Assembly: GCF_017591425.1 (NCBI RefSeq) | Contig: NW_024466599.1 | Coordinates: forward strand, 26,760,001 to 26,824,000 | DNA: 64,000 nucleotides | Direction: 5' to 3' | Source: Ochotona curzoniae | Taxonomy: Eukaryota > Chordata > Mammalia > Lagomorpha > Ochotonidae | Part shown: piece by piece, positions 24,081 through 36,249 of the stretch | Layout: each line of letters starts with the position of its first letter | Numbering within the stretch: position 1 is the first letter of the stretch | The notes under the pieces: generated by a model | Seen by the model: only the letters and a program-made list of their open reading frames with translations | What the model was told of the DNA's origin: nothing | Database searches by the model: none | Made by a program: the position numbers and the translations under genes

Positions 24081-24244
24081 CTTCTTTTTAAGTCTGTAAG
24101 CCTAATTGACACTTTGCTTTATAAATATTTTAAATTATTGTAAATAAAATAATTCCTTCACAGTGGTCATGCTTATCGCTGTGTATATGCCAACACAGTT
24201 CACTAGGGAAAAAATATTGCAGATAGGGAAGAAGTATTTAGGAA

Positions 24245-24445
24245 GACCAATGCACCCTGGGATGCAGCAGGTGATGGCTCAAGTACTTGGCTTCCTGCCA
24301 CTTACGTGAAAAATATGGAATGAGTTACAGGTTGCTGACTTCAGACAGGCCTAGCCTTGAGTGAAAGATACGAAGGATGTTTCTGTATGTCTCTCCTCTC
24401 TGTTTCCTCTCTTTTCTCTGTGTCCTCTATTCAGATAAGTAAAAA
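24245..24445 (+). mobile_element. CSINE, older subfamily fragment
   Basis: 'gatgcagcaggtgatggctcaagtacttgg' and 'cttgagtgaaagatacg', ending near 'cagataagtaaaaat'. Confidence 0.55.
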
Positions 24446-24504
24446 TATAAAATAATTTGATGAAGTGCTAAAATTAGAAATGTAAATTTTTTTGTTCAAG
24501 TAAA

Positions 24505-24960
24505 CCTTTTAAAAACTTTTATTAATATACACATATTTCATGTATTTCATAGGTACAATTCCAAGAAGACAATCAGATATCCCTTCCTTCCTTTCTTTCC
24601 CCCTCCATCCTTCTCCTTCCATACTTTTTGTTTAGTAATTTTTGCAAAAACACAGTTTTACTCAATTCTGTAAACACAGGCTTGATGCATCACTAGCCAC
24701 CATATTCAACAAGTAAAAACTAGAAAGATCACATCATAATTTTCTGTAAGAATCTTGAGCAGCAAAGTCCATACAGTCTGTCTCAGCTATTTAGCTCTCC
24801 CTCTGTAGTGTGAAGACAGCCATAGAGGATGTGAGACTTGTCTGTGTTTCATTAAAGCTATACACACGTGCATTAGGTAGATTGGGGGTCACAACATGTT
24901 ATCCAATGTTTGAACTAGAAAAATATGTTTAACAGGAATCTTTTGTGGTGCTTTTGGTCA
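24505..24960 (-). mobile_element. L1 3' end, inverted
   Basis: 'ttttattaatatacacatatttcatgtatttcataggtacaattcc' followed by the CCTT-rich block is the inverted lagomorph L1 3' end. The same block is seen at 40215-40500. Confidence 0.65.
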
Positions 24961-25489
24961 ATTAAAATGAGAGCTTTGCTTTTTGTGCTTGTGTATAGGA
25001 GATCATTAATTGATAAGATCTGAAAAAGTAGTTAGTGGATAGTGTTCAGGACAGAAACCTGATCTAGCCCTGGACAAATGCATGAGAAGTAACAGTGTGG
25101 ATACCAGAAGGAAGTACTCCCTTACCTTAAGGAATTTGACTTTAAATTTAGAAAGGAGAATCTTTAATCTGGAAAAAGTTGGTCTCAAGCTTAGAGAGCT
25201 ATATTTCACACTCTGCTTTTGGTAATATTTTAACTTAAGGAGTAGTTGACCATGAACATAAGAAGTCAATAAAGAGAGCATGAGTGAAAAAACAAGGAAA
25301 AGCCTTTCAAAGAAAGGAAGTCAGAAGCAAAAACAAAGAGGACATAACCATGAAATTAATGGTGACCCATCACATTAGCAGCATTACACGTAGGTGTTGG
25401 GCTAGCATGTGGAAGAAACAGAATACTATTACTTACAGTCTCTCTCTTTGTTTAAGCGTGATGTTTTTTATTTTATTTGTTTTCATTTA

Positions 25490-25960
25490 TTTTTATTTTA
25501 TTTTATTATTTCATGAAACAATTCCATTGGATCTGGGATTTCCCCTCTCCTCTGTCTAAATCCTCTTCCCCCACTGATTTCTGCTGTATTATTGCAATAG
25601 TATAGTCCTTCATAAACAGTCGTAAGTCTATGATTCTTCTCTTTAAGTGTATCCTGGCATTGTAGATATGGACACTGGCAGACTCCAGCATCCTATTGTT
25701 AAGGTATATTTAACTGTTTCATTGGGAGTTCATCCTTGATTTGGTGCAGAGATGCATCCTGTATTGTATCTTAATATCTGGATATGCTCTTTTACACAGT
25801 TACTATACATCCACTTAAATGAAAAGCCATAAAACAAAATCAACAACAGTAAGAAAAATAGAAAATTTATAACAACATGAAGTTAAACAATATGCTACTG
25901 AGTAACTACTGTGTCACTAAGGAAATGAAAATGAAAAATCTTAAAAAAAATAATGCTACT
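25490..25960 (-). mobile_element. L1 3' UTR, inverted
   Basis: 'gaaacaattccattggatctgggatttcccctctcc' and 'tcctggcattgtagatatgga' recur at 39240, 43750 and 49770. The same terminus in direct orientation appears at 41260 and 47130. Confidence 0.75.
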
Positions 25961-25989
25961 GTATAACCTATGTGTCACTGAAGAAATTA

Positions 25990-26340
25990 ATAAGAAAAAA
26001 ACTATTTTGAAGAAATAAAAATAAAACTATCAAAATCCATGATATGTAGCAAAAACAGTATTGAAAGGGACATTTATAATATCAGGTACTTACAAACAAT
26101 TGAAATATGTCAACTAAATGATCTAATAATGCAACTCAAAGATCTATTAAAAAAAGGAAAAATTAATAAGAAGCAAGAAATGATAAAAATCACAGCAAAA
26201 ATAAGTGGAATTGAAACTTAAAAACTACAAATTGCAACAAAAGACTTATTGTTTAGAAGATGAGCAAAATGGACCTTTAGCCAGACTAGCAAATAAGAGA
26301 GAAAAGCCAAGTAACATTAGGAATAAATAAGAATACATCA
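25990..26340 (+). mobile_element. L1 ORF2 fragment, direct orientation
   Basis: Conceptual translation with frameshifts shows the ORF2 linker between endonuclease and reverse transcriptase: AVLKGTFI-like, then KKQEMIKITAKISGIET and a diverged 'LASxLANKREK'. It is non-functional. Its orientation is opposite to the L1 pieces on both sides. Confidence 0.65.
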
Positions 26341-26344
26341 TAAG

Positions 26345-26720
26345 GAACTGGTAAGGTGATCTCTTCTTGCTGAATGGATCCTTTGATCATTATGAGATGT
26401 CCTTCATTGCTTTTAGTATTTTCCACATTAAAGTCTGTATTATTTGATATAAGAATGGCTATGCTAGCTCATTTTTTTCTTTTCCATTAGCCTGGAATAT
26501 CTTTTTTCATCCTTTCACTTTCAGTTTCCACATATCTTTGCTCATGAGATGTGTGTCCTCTAGATAACAGATAGATTTTTTTTTTTGCTCCAATCATCTA
26601 TTATGTTTGATTAATGAGTTTAGGCTATTTACATTCAGGGGTAATACTGATAGGTAATAATTTGGTTTCTCAAGACACATTTCCATAGGCTCTGGGAACT
26701 TACTAGCCTTTTGGAAAGCA
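26345..26720 (-). mobile_element. L1 ORF2 endonuclease-region fragment, inverted
   Basis: Minus-strand translation gives NTDFNVENTKSNEGHLIMIKG then SIQQEEIT, matching the L1 endonuclease segment ending GSIQQEE. Stops and frameshifts are present. Confidence 0.65.
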
Positions 26721-27525
26721 TTATTAGTCTAAGAAAGTATTAATGTGTGAACTCATCAAGTCTCTAATCCTGCCACCTTCAATAAAGGAATACTAGTTTA
26801 GATGAGGTTAAGCTTTTTCATTGTATCTTCCTAATCAATGTTTCCATTACCATAAAATGTATAAAAACCATAACCAATGGGAGAAATACAGAAGAAACCA
26901 ACTTACAAATCCATTCATCATAGCACTAATGTTTATGGGTACCCATTATTAGCTATGTTCTCATAGGTGGCACAGTGGCAACAAGGTCCCTGCCCTCAGA
27001 GGGCTCACTTTCCTTTGGTCTTTGCCTTTTATATGGAGATAGTTTTTCCTGAAAGCCTCACATAGTGACCTTCTTGTATTTTTTCCCCCACTTTCACAAA
27101 TTGAAGTATACAGCATTCCATCCATTTCAATAATAAGTCCACAGATGAGTCTCAGTGCCCCTGACATCTTGGCATTCTGGGTAACATGTTCCTGCAGATC
27201 TTCTCTGATAGTAGGCCCAGTAGCTACAGTGTACGCCAAAAATCACAGCAATTCTATGTATCTTATAAGGGAAAGTGAAGGGTCCAGTTCTGTGACTACA
27301 TACACATTACAGAAGAAAATGGAAGTCAGTTCCATTTCTAGACCCTGCCATTTAATTCACACGTTCATTTAGATTTTGACATTTAAGGAGATGGAATCTG
27401 GGAAAGAGCTCACAACTCACTAGTAACAGTCATACCATACATATAACCGTTGTGCTGTATGCCTCTTTCCTTCCTCACACCTGTTTGAAAAGCCTAGGGT
27501 GTCAGGTGGGCTCTAAGGCACATTA
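26721..27525. other. Intronic DNA, unassigned
   Basis: No repeat signature was recognised with confidence. Antiparallel open frames at 26961-27239 and 27145-27372 have no known product. Confidence 0.35.
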
Positions 27526-27529
27526 TGAG

Positions 27530-27845
27530 TGGGGCTAGTGTTGTAGCATAAAGGGTAAAGCTGCTGCCAGTAGCACTAGCATTCTGTATGTACGCTGGTT
27601 TGAGGCCTGGTTGTTCCACTTCCAGTCCAGCTAATGCACCAGGAAAGCAGAAGATGGCCTAAGTTCTTGAGCACCTGCACTCACATGAGAGATCCAGAGA
27701 GAATTCCAAGCTCCTGGCCAACATCTGGCCCAGCCCAAGCCATAGCAGCCATTTGGGGAGTGAACCAGCCAATGGATAATCTTGACATCTCTGCTTCTCT
27801 TTTTTACTTTACCTCTCTAGTAAACAAAATAACTTTCAGTAATAT
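27530..27845 (+). mobile_element. CSINE, 'ggggctagtgttgt' subfamily
   Basis: Head 'tggggctagtgttgtagcataaagggtaaag', middle 'ggcccagcccaagccatagcagcc', tail without poly(A). Confidence 0.7.
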
Positions 27846-27849
27846 GCAA

Positions 27850-29760
27850 GTCCTTGATCACAGTATCTGAACCATTTTTCAGGATTGTGACAAGAAACTT
27901 CACCTGACTAATGAGAGCCTCACCTGAGGACCACGAGCAGGTTCATGGATTTGCTTAGTTGTGCTGTGGGTGTATTAGATCCCCTGTTAACACAATTCAG
28001 CAGGGAGACTGATGTCTTCTTCAACATTGCTGTTGTGAGTAAAGGGCCCAGGGATAGCAATGCAGGTATTCTGGTTAACATGCTGCTTGCTATGCCATGA
28101 GTTACACTCAAATTACTCTTCTTTTGGACCCAGCAAGTTAATGTCTTCTGTTGACATTCATGAAGAGTAAGAGATTAATTTTTAGCTTGTGTTAAATATA
28201 AAATCAAGGCATCGAGAAGACTGTTGTATGCTGAGAACTAGAAAACTTCATTCCTCTTAAAAAAGAATTTGCTCTGGAGTTTCTTAGAGTTGCATGTTGG
28301 GAAGGAACAAAGACCAGAAGTGTTAGTATGATACAGGGTCAGGATATTGAGCAATAAATAAAAGCATTTGTAGGCATGTTTTAAGTCATAAGTGGCTACA
28401 CATAAACATAGATACCTGTTATGGAGACAGTACTCCACATTGGGTTAGAGAAGGAAAGAATGGTGGTGTTTATTTTCTAGTAACTCTGTTTATGCTACTT
28501 TTAGATTATTCCAAGTGGTAATAAACAGTGGCAGTAACATGTTCTCATAATCTTGGCATGTGGTCTAAACAGTCAGATGGCACATTTTGCTGCCTCAGTG
28601 GACAAAATTTGTTTCATTCTCAGAGGCAAGGACATTTCCAGTAAATTAAGCTGTTTGACTCATCTTACTATAGTTTCACACAAAAGTTTATAACATCACT
28701 TTTGCATCTCACTGGAGAGTGTAAAAGCCTGGGGTATTGAGGATAATGTTCAGTAAAAGAAGAATGGATTAATAGACCAAGGTCACGACAGGCATGGCCT
28801 CGTGAGAGACTGTTTTAGGCAAAGAAGTAAGCAGAAGCCATGTAGGTTATCATCCTCATCCAACAATTTTCTCACCTCTTGATTTCTTGGATGACTCCTT
28901 GGGCATAAGGAAGCTAGAATGCTTGTTCCACAACCTCACAAATTACAGCTTTTCATAAATATGGGCCACAGAATAATTTTATACTAAACTGATGTCATTA
29001 GATTCTAGAGTTTTTGTCATCACATTCTGAGTTATCACCACGTTGATTCCACATGCAGCTTAAGTATTCAGTGTTCTGACCTGTTCCACCTGCACAGGGC
29101 ATATTACGGCTCAATGATGATGGCGTAGAAGGGAAGGGAAGACTTAATTTGGATTAAATTCAATATGGGAGAATGCCTAAGGTAAGCCTTTAAAAACACT
29201 TAGTCACATGTTTTGTGCACTAAAGAATATTGAAAATATCATAAACCAAGCTTTAGTGGTTCTTTTAGCTTCCCATAACAATTGGCCATCTGGAATCACT
29301 ATCTAGTTGAAGCATTGTCTCCAGATAGCTTCTGCTCCATCCATGGTTATTATTTTATAATACGGCTGGTGAACAGGGTATTTTATTCTACTTAAATCTT
29401 TCCAATATAGTAGTTAAGAGTCGCAAACAGATATTTTCATTTCTTATCTCTAAAATCAGAATTTCTGTTTTCTGTGTTTCCAGAGAATCCTTTAGCTTCC
29501 CTTTATCTCTTTGTTGCTTCTATCATTCTCAGCTTCTCTCCCCAAGGTTTGATAGAGTGGGGAGGTCCCATGTGGGAAGATAGAGATAACCTTTTAGACC
29601 CACACATGCTGTTGGGCGCATGTGTGCCATCATCACATTCACCCACCCTGCTTTCCATATTCTGTATTATTTTCTCTATTAGTGAAGACGTCGTTAGCAT
29701 CCTTTGGCAGGTGTCCATTCTGCTCCCTATTTTTTTTTCCCTCATTTGCGCTTTTTTCAC
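27850..29760. other. Intronic DNA before the candidate exon
   Basis: No interspersed repeat recognised over 1.9 kb, the longest repeat-poor stretch of this intron. It ends in a T-rich tract and AG at 29765. Confidence 0.4.
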
Positions 29761-29765
29761 TCTAG

Positions 29766-30735
29766 TTGCTGCCGTGAGGACCGAGTTACTGCAGAACCAC
29801 AGCTCCCTGGAGCCTCCTCTCGTGTACAAGCTTGTGGATCTTCTGGTTTTAAAACACCTCATCCTTCTGCAACATATAAAGTCCATTCCCCCAGAGGAAG
29901 TGCACAGTTATCTTTATCAAATACATCTACCTCCTCATTTTTCTCCACAAAACGATATTTATCTGGCAGATTTCAAAAAAGCTATACTTTCCCTTCTGAG
30001 CAGCAAAGTAGAGCTAACTTTGAGTCCCAGGAAGAACCAAGTTCCCCCGATTTAAATGCTTTTTCAGAGTCATTTGCTGCCTTCCCATCTCGAAGACGTT
30101 TCTCGTCCCGCAGACTCAGCGTTGTTTCATATTATAAGAGTGCCATTTTTTGGACTCCTCAATTAAATAATCAGGACATGTTTAATCTCAGTGAAATAGA
30201 ACTCTTTTCTGAAAGCCCAAATAATACTGATGCTAAAAAGCATATGACTTTTTCAACTTCTGAATTTAGCAATGAACATTTTGGGAATTTTGAAACAAAA
30301 ACTACTTCAGACCATCAGAGCACAATTGATAAAGTCGCACATCAACAAAGCACAGCATCCCTGGGCTATCTCCCAACTGACATTTCCTCTCACGGTGATA
30401 TTCAAGAAGATAATCAGTTCAGTAAATATTCAAAAGATTCTTTTTATCCTCGGTCTCAAAATCACATTGCAAATTATTCTCCAGCTATGACTCAGAAGTA
30501 TCGCCCTCAGAGTGTAATTTCCCTTACCCTCCATAATGTTGGATTTTTTCACATTATAAAAATCCTGGTATTTTTTATTCCATCTCTAGATGAAGATACC
30601 ACAGGTCTCTTTGAAGAGAAAATATTTGCTGTTTCAGGTGAAGATGAAGACAGTAAGGTTACATTGGACTTTTCCTTCTTTAGGGTAGCTCAAATCAAAC
30701 ATTTTCTACCAGTCACACTTCATATCCTGCTGTAG
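29766..30735 (+). CDS. Candidate alternative RMDN2 exon: 322-codon open frame in the first coding intron
   Basis: A strong 3' splice site (T-rich tract, then tttttcactctag ending at 29765) opens an exon whose frame continues the phase-2 junction left at 21713. It reads Cys-Cys-Arg-Glu-Asp... for 322 codons to a stop at 30733-30735. The product would be Ser/Thr/Phe-rich, low in hydrophobic runs and probably disordered (SRRRFSSRRLSVVSYY, TSEFSNEHFGNFETK), turning hydrophobic after about 30510. No repeat signature was seen inside it. The exit is unresolved: donors at 30638 (cag|gtgaag) and 30653 (aca|gtaagg) would both join exon 38466 out of frame, and an internal acceptor-like tctctag ends at 30589. 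It could be an alternative terminal exon, an exon with a shorter in-frame end (weak donor at 30498), or a decayed exon. I do not recognise the sequence. Confidence 0.5.
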
Positions 30736-30974
30736 TTGGTGCTCATTTATCACTCCCCAAATAGCCAGAGCAATCAAGTCTGGACCATACTGAAGTTGGA
30801 AGCCAGTAAATCCATCCTGGTGTCGCACATGGGTGGCAGGTGTAATCTGCTGATACTTAGCAGAAAGCTAGTTAAAAGTGGACCAATCTTTCACTCTAGA
30901 ATAAGGTGCCAGCTTCACAAGGAGTTGCCTAATCTACTAACTACAATATCAGTCTGTCCAAAACAAAAAGTGTT

Positions 30975-31300
30975 AAAGATTTATTTATTTTTATATGAAA
31001 GGCAGATTTTACAGAGAAAGGAGAGACAGAAAGAGAAAGGTCCACCATCTACTGGTTCACTCCCCAGATGCCCACAATGGCTAGAGCTGTGCTGTTCCAA
31101 AGCCAGGAAGCCAGAAGCTTCTTCTAGATTTCCCTTGTGGGTACAGAGGCCCAAGGGACTTGAGCCACCTTGTCTTGCTTTCCCAGTTCATGAACAGGGA
31201 ACAAGATCAGAAGTGGAGCAATCAGGACATGAACCTGCACCTATATTGGATACCTGTGCTGCAGGCAGAGGATTAGCTTGATGTGTCAACACAGCAGATC
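30975..31300 (-). mobile_element. CSINE, inverted
   Basis: 'aaagatttatttatttttatatgaaaggcaga' then 'aaggtccaccatctactggttcactcccc'. It begins about 240 bp after the stop of the candidate exon. Confidence 0.75.
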
Positions 31301-31519
31301 CCAAAGTTTGTTTATAAAATTTTTCAGATTTTGTTTCTGCTAAATTAAAGCTTAAAAATATGTTCATCTATATAACTGCATGGAAAATTTTTACAGGTAA
31401 TTAACACTCAGAATGTAGCTAAACTGTAGAAAAAAAAGGAAATTGTATTACTTTCAACTATTAATTATAATAAAATGCCCCCAAATCTCAATCATTAGGC
31501 TAAGGTATTATTTTACTTT

Positions 31520-32480
31520 TTGTTTTCTCTTTCTCTTAGCACATATATATTCAAAAATCATTTTTGGGTTTTTGTAGGTGTTATGAAATATATATTACAT
31601 ACATAAAATTTACCATCTTAACCATTTTTAATGTGTAGTTTGGAGTTATCAAGTGCATCTACACTGTCATACAACCGTCATCCCCATCTGTGTAACTTTT
31701 TTCATCTTACAAAACTAAAACACTGCACTCCACCTCTGCCAGCCATCATTCTACTTCCCATTAGTGATGGTGACTGTTTTCAGTGCCTCATATGAGAAGG
31801 GAACCTCAAAAAGTTCTCAGAAAAATTAAAATATAAATTTATTTTGGTGCAATAGATATTTCAAATTCAGGCATGTGCATTTTCCACAAGCTTTTGGGAA
31901 ATTCTTCATTTAAGTGGAATAGTACTTGTCTTCATGACTGACTAATTTACTTATCATAACAAACTCAAGGTTTGTTTATCCATGTTGTATTATGTACCAG
32001 AATGTACCTTTTTAAAGATCAATGATACTGTATCATATATGTATATCACATTTTGCTTATCCATCCGTCGATAGGCAATTTTGGTTGATTCCATATTTTA
32101 AATATTATGAATAATGCTTCCTGTGAGCATGGGTGTATTATACCTTTTAGAGACTTTGCTTTCATTTTTTTAGAGTATGTAGCCAGAAATGAAATTGCTA
32201 GATCATATGATACTTGTAGTTTTCATTTTTAGTGTTCACTATATTGGTTTCCACAGTGGCTGCACCATTTTGCATTTCTGTCAGGAATGCACAAGGATTC
32301 CAATTTCTTGACAACATTTGCTATTTTGTTTTGCTATCATAGCCCTACTAATTGGTGTCAGGTTGTTTCTAATTGTGACTTTGAGATCATTATTTCTATT
32401 GATTACTGACATTGAGGGTCTTCTCATGTGATAACGGATCTTATATATATTATTTGGAGGAATGTCCATTCAAGTCTTTT
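31520..32480 (-). mobile_element. Old L1M 3' end, inverted
   Basis: 'acataaaatttaccatcttaaccattttt', 'accacattttgcttatccatcc' and 'ggaattgctagatcatatg'-like phrases are the classic antisense L1M 3' region. It is split by a 118-bp element at 31793. Confidence 0.75.
31793..31910. mobile_element. Mariner-type MITE nested in L1
   Basis: A 118-bp insert with imperfect terminal inverted repeats (gagaagggaacctcaaaaag at left; gaagaatttcccaaaagctt as reverse complement at right). It interrupts 'cctcata..taagtggaat' of the L1 and is flanked by TA on both sides (31791-31792, 31911-31912). Length, TIRs and TA target fit a non-autonomous Tc1/mariner element. Confidence 0.6.
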
Positions 32481-32484
32481 GTCC

Positions 32485-32825
32485 GTTTAAAATTTTCTTT
32501 ATTTGAAAGTCAGGGACACATACACACACAGTTTTTCCATCTACTGGTTCACTCCCCAAATGGCCAGGCCTTGGACATGTCAGTTTTAGTATCTGTGCTG
32601 CTGAAGCCTGCACTAGGCCTTTTCATATTTGAAAGTCAGGAACAAAGTTCAGGCCTGCCTCATGGGTGGCAGGGATTCAACTACTTAAACTACCATCTGC
32701 TTCCCAGAATGCACTATAGCAGGAAGCTGGAATCAGGAGCAGAGCTGAGACTCAAACCCAGGCACTCTGATGTGGGCATCCCAAGCTGCATTTTAGCGTC
32801 TAGGCCAGAATCTCTTCTGTTCAAA
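32485..32825 (-). mobile_element. CSINE, inverted
   Basis: 'atttgaaagtcagggacaca', 'ccatctactggttcactccc', 'gatgtgggcatcccaagctgc'. A second 'atttgaaagtcagg' at about 32628 suggests an internal duplication. Confidence 0.6.
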
Positions 32826-32854
32826 TCAAGTTGATTTTTTTTCAATGTTAGGTT

Positions 32855-33165
32855 TAAAATTTTTATTTATTTGAAAGACAGAGAAACAGACAGAAGGATC
32901 CTCCATCTGCTTGTTCATTCCCCAAATGCCTGCAACAGCTTGGGTTGGGCGACGCCAGTACCAGGAGTTTGCAACTCAATCTAGGGCATATATTTGTGTC
33001 AGAGAAACAAGTACTTGAGCCTTCATCTGCTGCCTCTCAGGGTACACATTAGCAGGAAGCTGGATTTGAAAACATAGCTTGGTCTTGAACTCACGTTCCA
33101 ATATGGGGTGCAAGCATCCCAGTGAGCATCTTAAATATTGGACCAAACACCCACTCCAGAAGAGG
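32855..33165 (-). mobile_element. CSINE, inverted
   Basis: 'tttttatttatttgaaagacagagaaacagacagaagg' through 'gcaagcatcccagtgagcatct'. It lies 30 bp after the previous copy, in the same orientation. Confidence 0.65.
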
Positions 33166-33174
33166 CCAACATTC

Positions 33175-33330
33175 TTTGGCATGTGGATATCCAGTGTTTA
33201 AAGAGACAGTTCCTTCTCCATTAAATGTGTTTGGCATTGTCAAAAGTCATTTGAGCATAAATGTCTGTTTTGACTGTGGATTTTCCTAATTGGCCATTTG
33301 TTTGCTTGTTGACTGATTTGTAGTGTGCCC
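33175..33330 (-). mobile_element. Old L1M fragment, inverted
   Basis: 'gcatgtggatatccagtgttt' and 'tttggcattgtcaaaagtca' match the same old L1 3' region as 36840-36950. Confidence 0.5.
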
Positions 33331-33944
33331 ACAAAGCTTTTCCTGCCTATTGTTGTCTGCTTGAGACATGCAGAAGAAAATGAGGACCTGTTCCAATATA
33401 ACTAGGATTACTCATCACTGATAGATTCCTGAAAAACCGTATTTTGTTTTCACACTGAATAATGTCACATTCTTAAGTGCCACTGTGCTGTCAGAGATCT
33501 GTTGTTACTAATGAGGCAATTAGTTGTTGAAGAGATGGGGAAATGGCAGAATTTTTATTAAAATTGGGAGCAGAAAATAGGGTCAATAAAGTGCACAAGT
33601 GACAAATGTTTGTAAGTGAATGTGAACTTAAGGTGAACTTCTCTAGGCCTTTGAAATGACTGTTAAGAAAATTCTAGATTTGATATCACAAAATCTGTGA
33701 AATGCCTCTAGGTATGGGGATGATAAGCATGTAATCTTTAACTCAAATAGGTATGGTTCAATTTTCTCACTCATATTTGGGTACACCCTAGTTGTTTCAT
33801 CAATAACTATTGCATTGAATGATTACTCTGTTCTTTTAATTCATATGTAATGGTTGCACATTTTTATGGAATAGGATGTAATATTTCATTGCATGTGAAC
33901 AGTGGGAAGAGATCAAGTAATTGTCATTTACATTTCATTACCTT

Positions 33945-34258
33945 TTTAAATATTTGTTAGAAGGACAGAATAACAGAGACAAGAGAGATTTAGAGAGCTT
34001 GCATCTACTGGTTTACTTCCCACCCAAATGCTCTAAGCATCTGTGGTGGAGCCAGACCAGTGCCAGGAGCCAGGAACTCCCTCCATTTCTCCCTTGAGGT
34101 TGAGCAGTACTCCAAGCTTTAGCCCATCACATGCTGCTTCTCAGACAGTTTTCAGGATGCCAGTTTGAAAGCCCAAAGCAAGGACTCAAAGAAGTACTCT
34201 GGCATGGAATACAGGCCTCCCAGCTGATGCCTGAACTCATTGGGCCATAATCCCCACT
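33945..34258 (-). mobile_element. CSINE, inverted, diverged
   Basis: 'cctttttaaatatttgttagaaggacagaataacagag' to 'cattgggccataatccccac'. Confidence 0.6.
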
Positions 34259-34734
34259 CAAATCCTCATCTCAGAATGTAATTATTTGCTTATTGTTTTG
34301 AGTCTCTCTGTGTAGAAGGAAATTAACTCTGGGTAGCTTTGTTTGAACATCTTGGGGTCTTCTCTGCCCTATTTTAAAAATTGACTTTCAGAACTTTCTC
34401 ATAATTTTTTGAGAAATGCCTGGTTATAAAGAGATAACCCCTATCCAGAATAGCAAAGCAGTTTTCCCATATTTGAGAGTTTTTAATGTGGAGGAAGAAA
34501 CTAGTCCATGTGGTCTCTTTTGTTTTATTGGCAGTTCACCCTCTGATATGTCAATACAATAGTGGCCCAATTTCTATAGTTTTATCCTTTATACTATAGC
34601 CCTAGTATGTGTTCTTCAAAATCATAGCTCTCCTTGTGTTTGTAAATCATAGGAAAATTTTTATTGTAGTTTTGTCTAGAATGATAATGAAATTTCAGTT
34701 TACTTTGGGACTGTATGAGATTTTGTAAAATGGT

Positions 34735-34970
34735 TTATTCAGAGATAGATTTTCTGTTTGCTAGTTCGCTCTGGAAATGGCAGCAATGGCCTGGGTTGGG
34801 CCAGGCCACAGCCAGGAGCCTGCAACTGTGTAGATCTCCCATGTGGGTGGCAGATGTTTAGTACTTGGGAGCTGGATGGGAAGCTCAGCAAGCAGTACTC
34901 AAACCATTGCTCAAATAGGATGCCATTGTTGCAAGGGGCCTTACCTGCTGAGCCACAATAGCAACTCTGT
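34735..34970 (-). mobile_element. CSINE, inverted, 3' part short
   Basis: 'aaatggcagcaatggcctgggttgggccaggc', 'tctcccatgtgggtggcaga' and 'gccacaatagcaactct'. The next copy abuts it. Confidence 0.6.
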
Positions 34971-34977
34971 GTGAGAA

Positions 34978-34995
34978 TTTTTTGTAAATCTGATA

Positions 34996-35036
<41 letters not shown>

Positions 35037-35305
35037 AGAGAGAAACAATTGCTAAGCACTGGATTATTCCCTGAGTGTCTACAACAGCTCATACATTGGC
35101 CAAGCTGAAGCCAGGGGCAAGACCTCAAACTGGATCTCCCAAGTAGGTGATAGGGACTCAGCTGCTTGAGCCATCATCACCTGATGCCTCACAGGGATGC
35201 ACATTTAGTAGCAAGAAACTATCATCAGGAGCAGAGTTGGACCCCAAACTCAGGTGTTCCAGTATGGGTATGGGCATCCCAAGCAGCATCTGAGCCATTA
35301 AATTA
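34978..35305 (-). mobile_element. CSINE, inverted, with expanded AG tract
   Basis: Its inverted pyrimidine block has expanded to an AG run at 35001-35032. It continues 'ctggatctcccaagtaggtg' and 'gggcatcccaagcagcatctg'. Confidence 0.7.
35001..35032. repeat. (AG)16 microsatellite
   Basis: An uninterrupted dinucleotide run of 32 bp, arising within the SINE's purine-rich block. Confidence 0.9.
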
Positions 35306-35924
35306 AGTGCATTCTCATGAGATTGTTTTGATGTTAATATTCCTGCACATAGATACATTTTTCTATTATTTAGATGTACTTTAATTTTCTCAGATATTTC
35401 ATAATTATCTCCCAATAGGGCATAAAAATCTTCTGTGAAATTTTTCTTATATTTCATATATTTTTCAGTATTATAAATGTATTAAACCTCATTTTATAAA
35501 GTATAAGAATAGAATTGATTTTCAATAATTGTTAATAAATTTGATATTTTAACTACATGTTTTAAAATTCTTTTAGATTCTCTATTTTATTGAAGTCTTC
35601 CATTCAGAGAAGTTCTATTTCTTCTTTTCCAATTAACTTTCATTTGTTTTTCCTTTAAAAAAATTTTTATTTTATTATTTTATGATGTTAAATAAAAATT
35701 ATGATATTGGACATCATTTTCTGTTAAATCTGAAATGTTTTGTAGTTTTTTTAATGATCTTTATCAGATAGGTTTTGATGCCTATTTTATTTCCTTTTTG
35801 TGGATTTGGAATTTTTTTGTGCCACAAAGTTGTTGCAGGGTTTATTGGAGGGAAAATATTTCTGGTAACTAATGAAATTACCAAATATAATTTTCTTTAC
35901 TGTACTGGAGAAATTTTTCTTTTT

Positions 35925-36245
35925 TAAAGATTTATTTTTATTTTACTCGAAAGCATTAAAGACAGGGAGAGTCAAATGAAGAGTGAGATCTTCCATTTGT
36001 TGGTTTATGGCTTAATGACCTTCGTGGTCTGGGCTGGACCAGCCTGAAACCAGGAGCCAGGAACGCTATCTAGGTCTCCCATTTGTTTGGCAGGGACCCA
36101 AGCAGTTGGGCCATCTTCTGCTTACCCAGATGTGTTAACAGGGAGCTGGCTGAAACTGGAGCAGCTGGAACTAGAATTGATGCTCAGATAGAATACCAGC
36201 GTTGAAAGAGGTGGCTTAGCCCTTGGCTCTACAATGTCAGCCCAA
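35925..36245 (-). mobile_element. CSINE, inverted
   Basis: 'aaagatttatttttattttactcgaaagc', 'gaccagcctgaaaccaggagccaggaacg', 'ctctacaatgtcagccc'. Confidence 0.65.
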
Positions 36246-36249
36246 TGTT

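Noticed and set aside
30638..30660. Donors cag|gtgaag and aca|gtaagg as the exit of the candidate intronic exon
   Set aside because: Both leave one extra base, whereas the exon at 38466 needs two. Joining would shift the frame, so I left the exit open.
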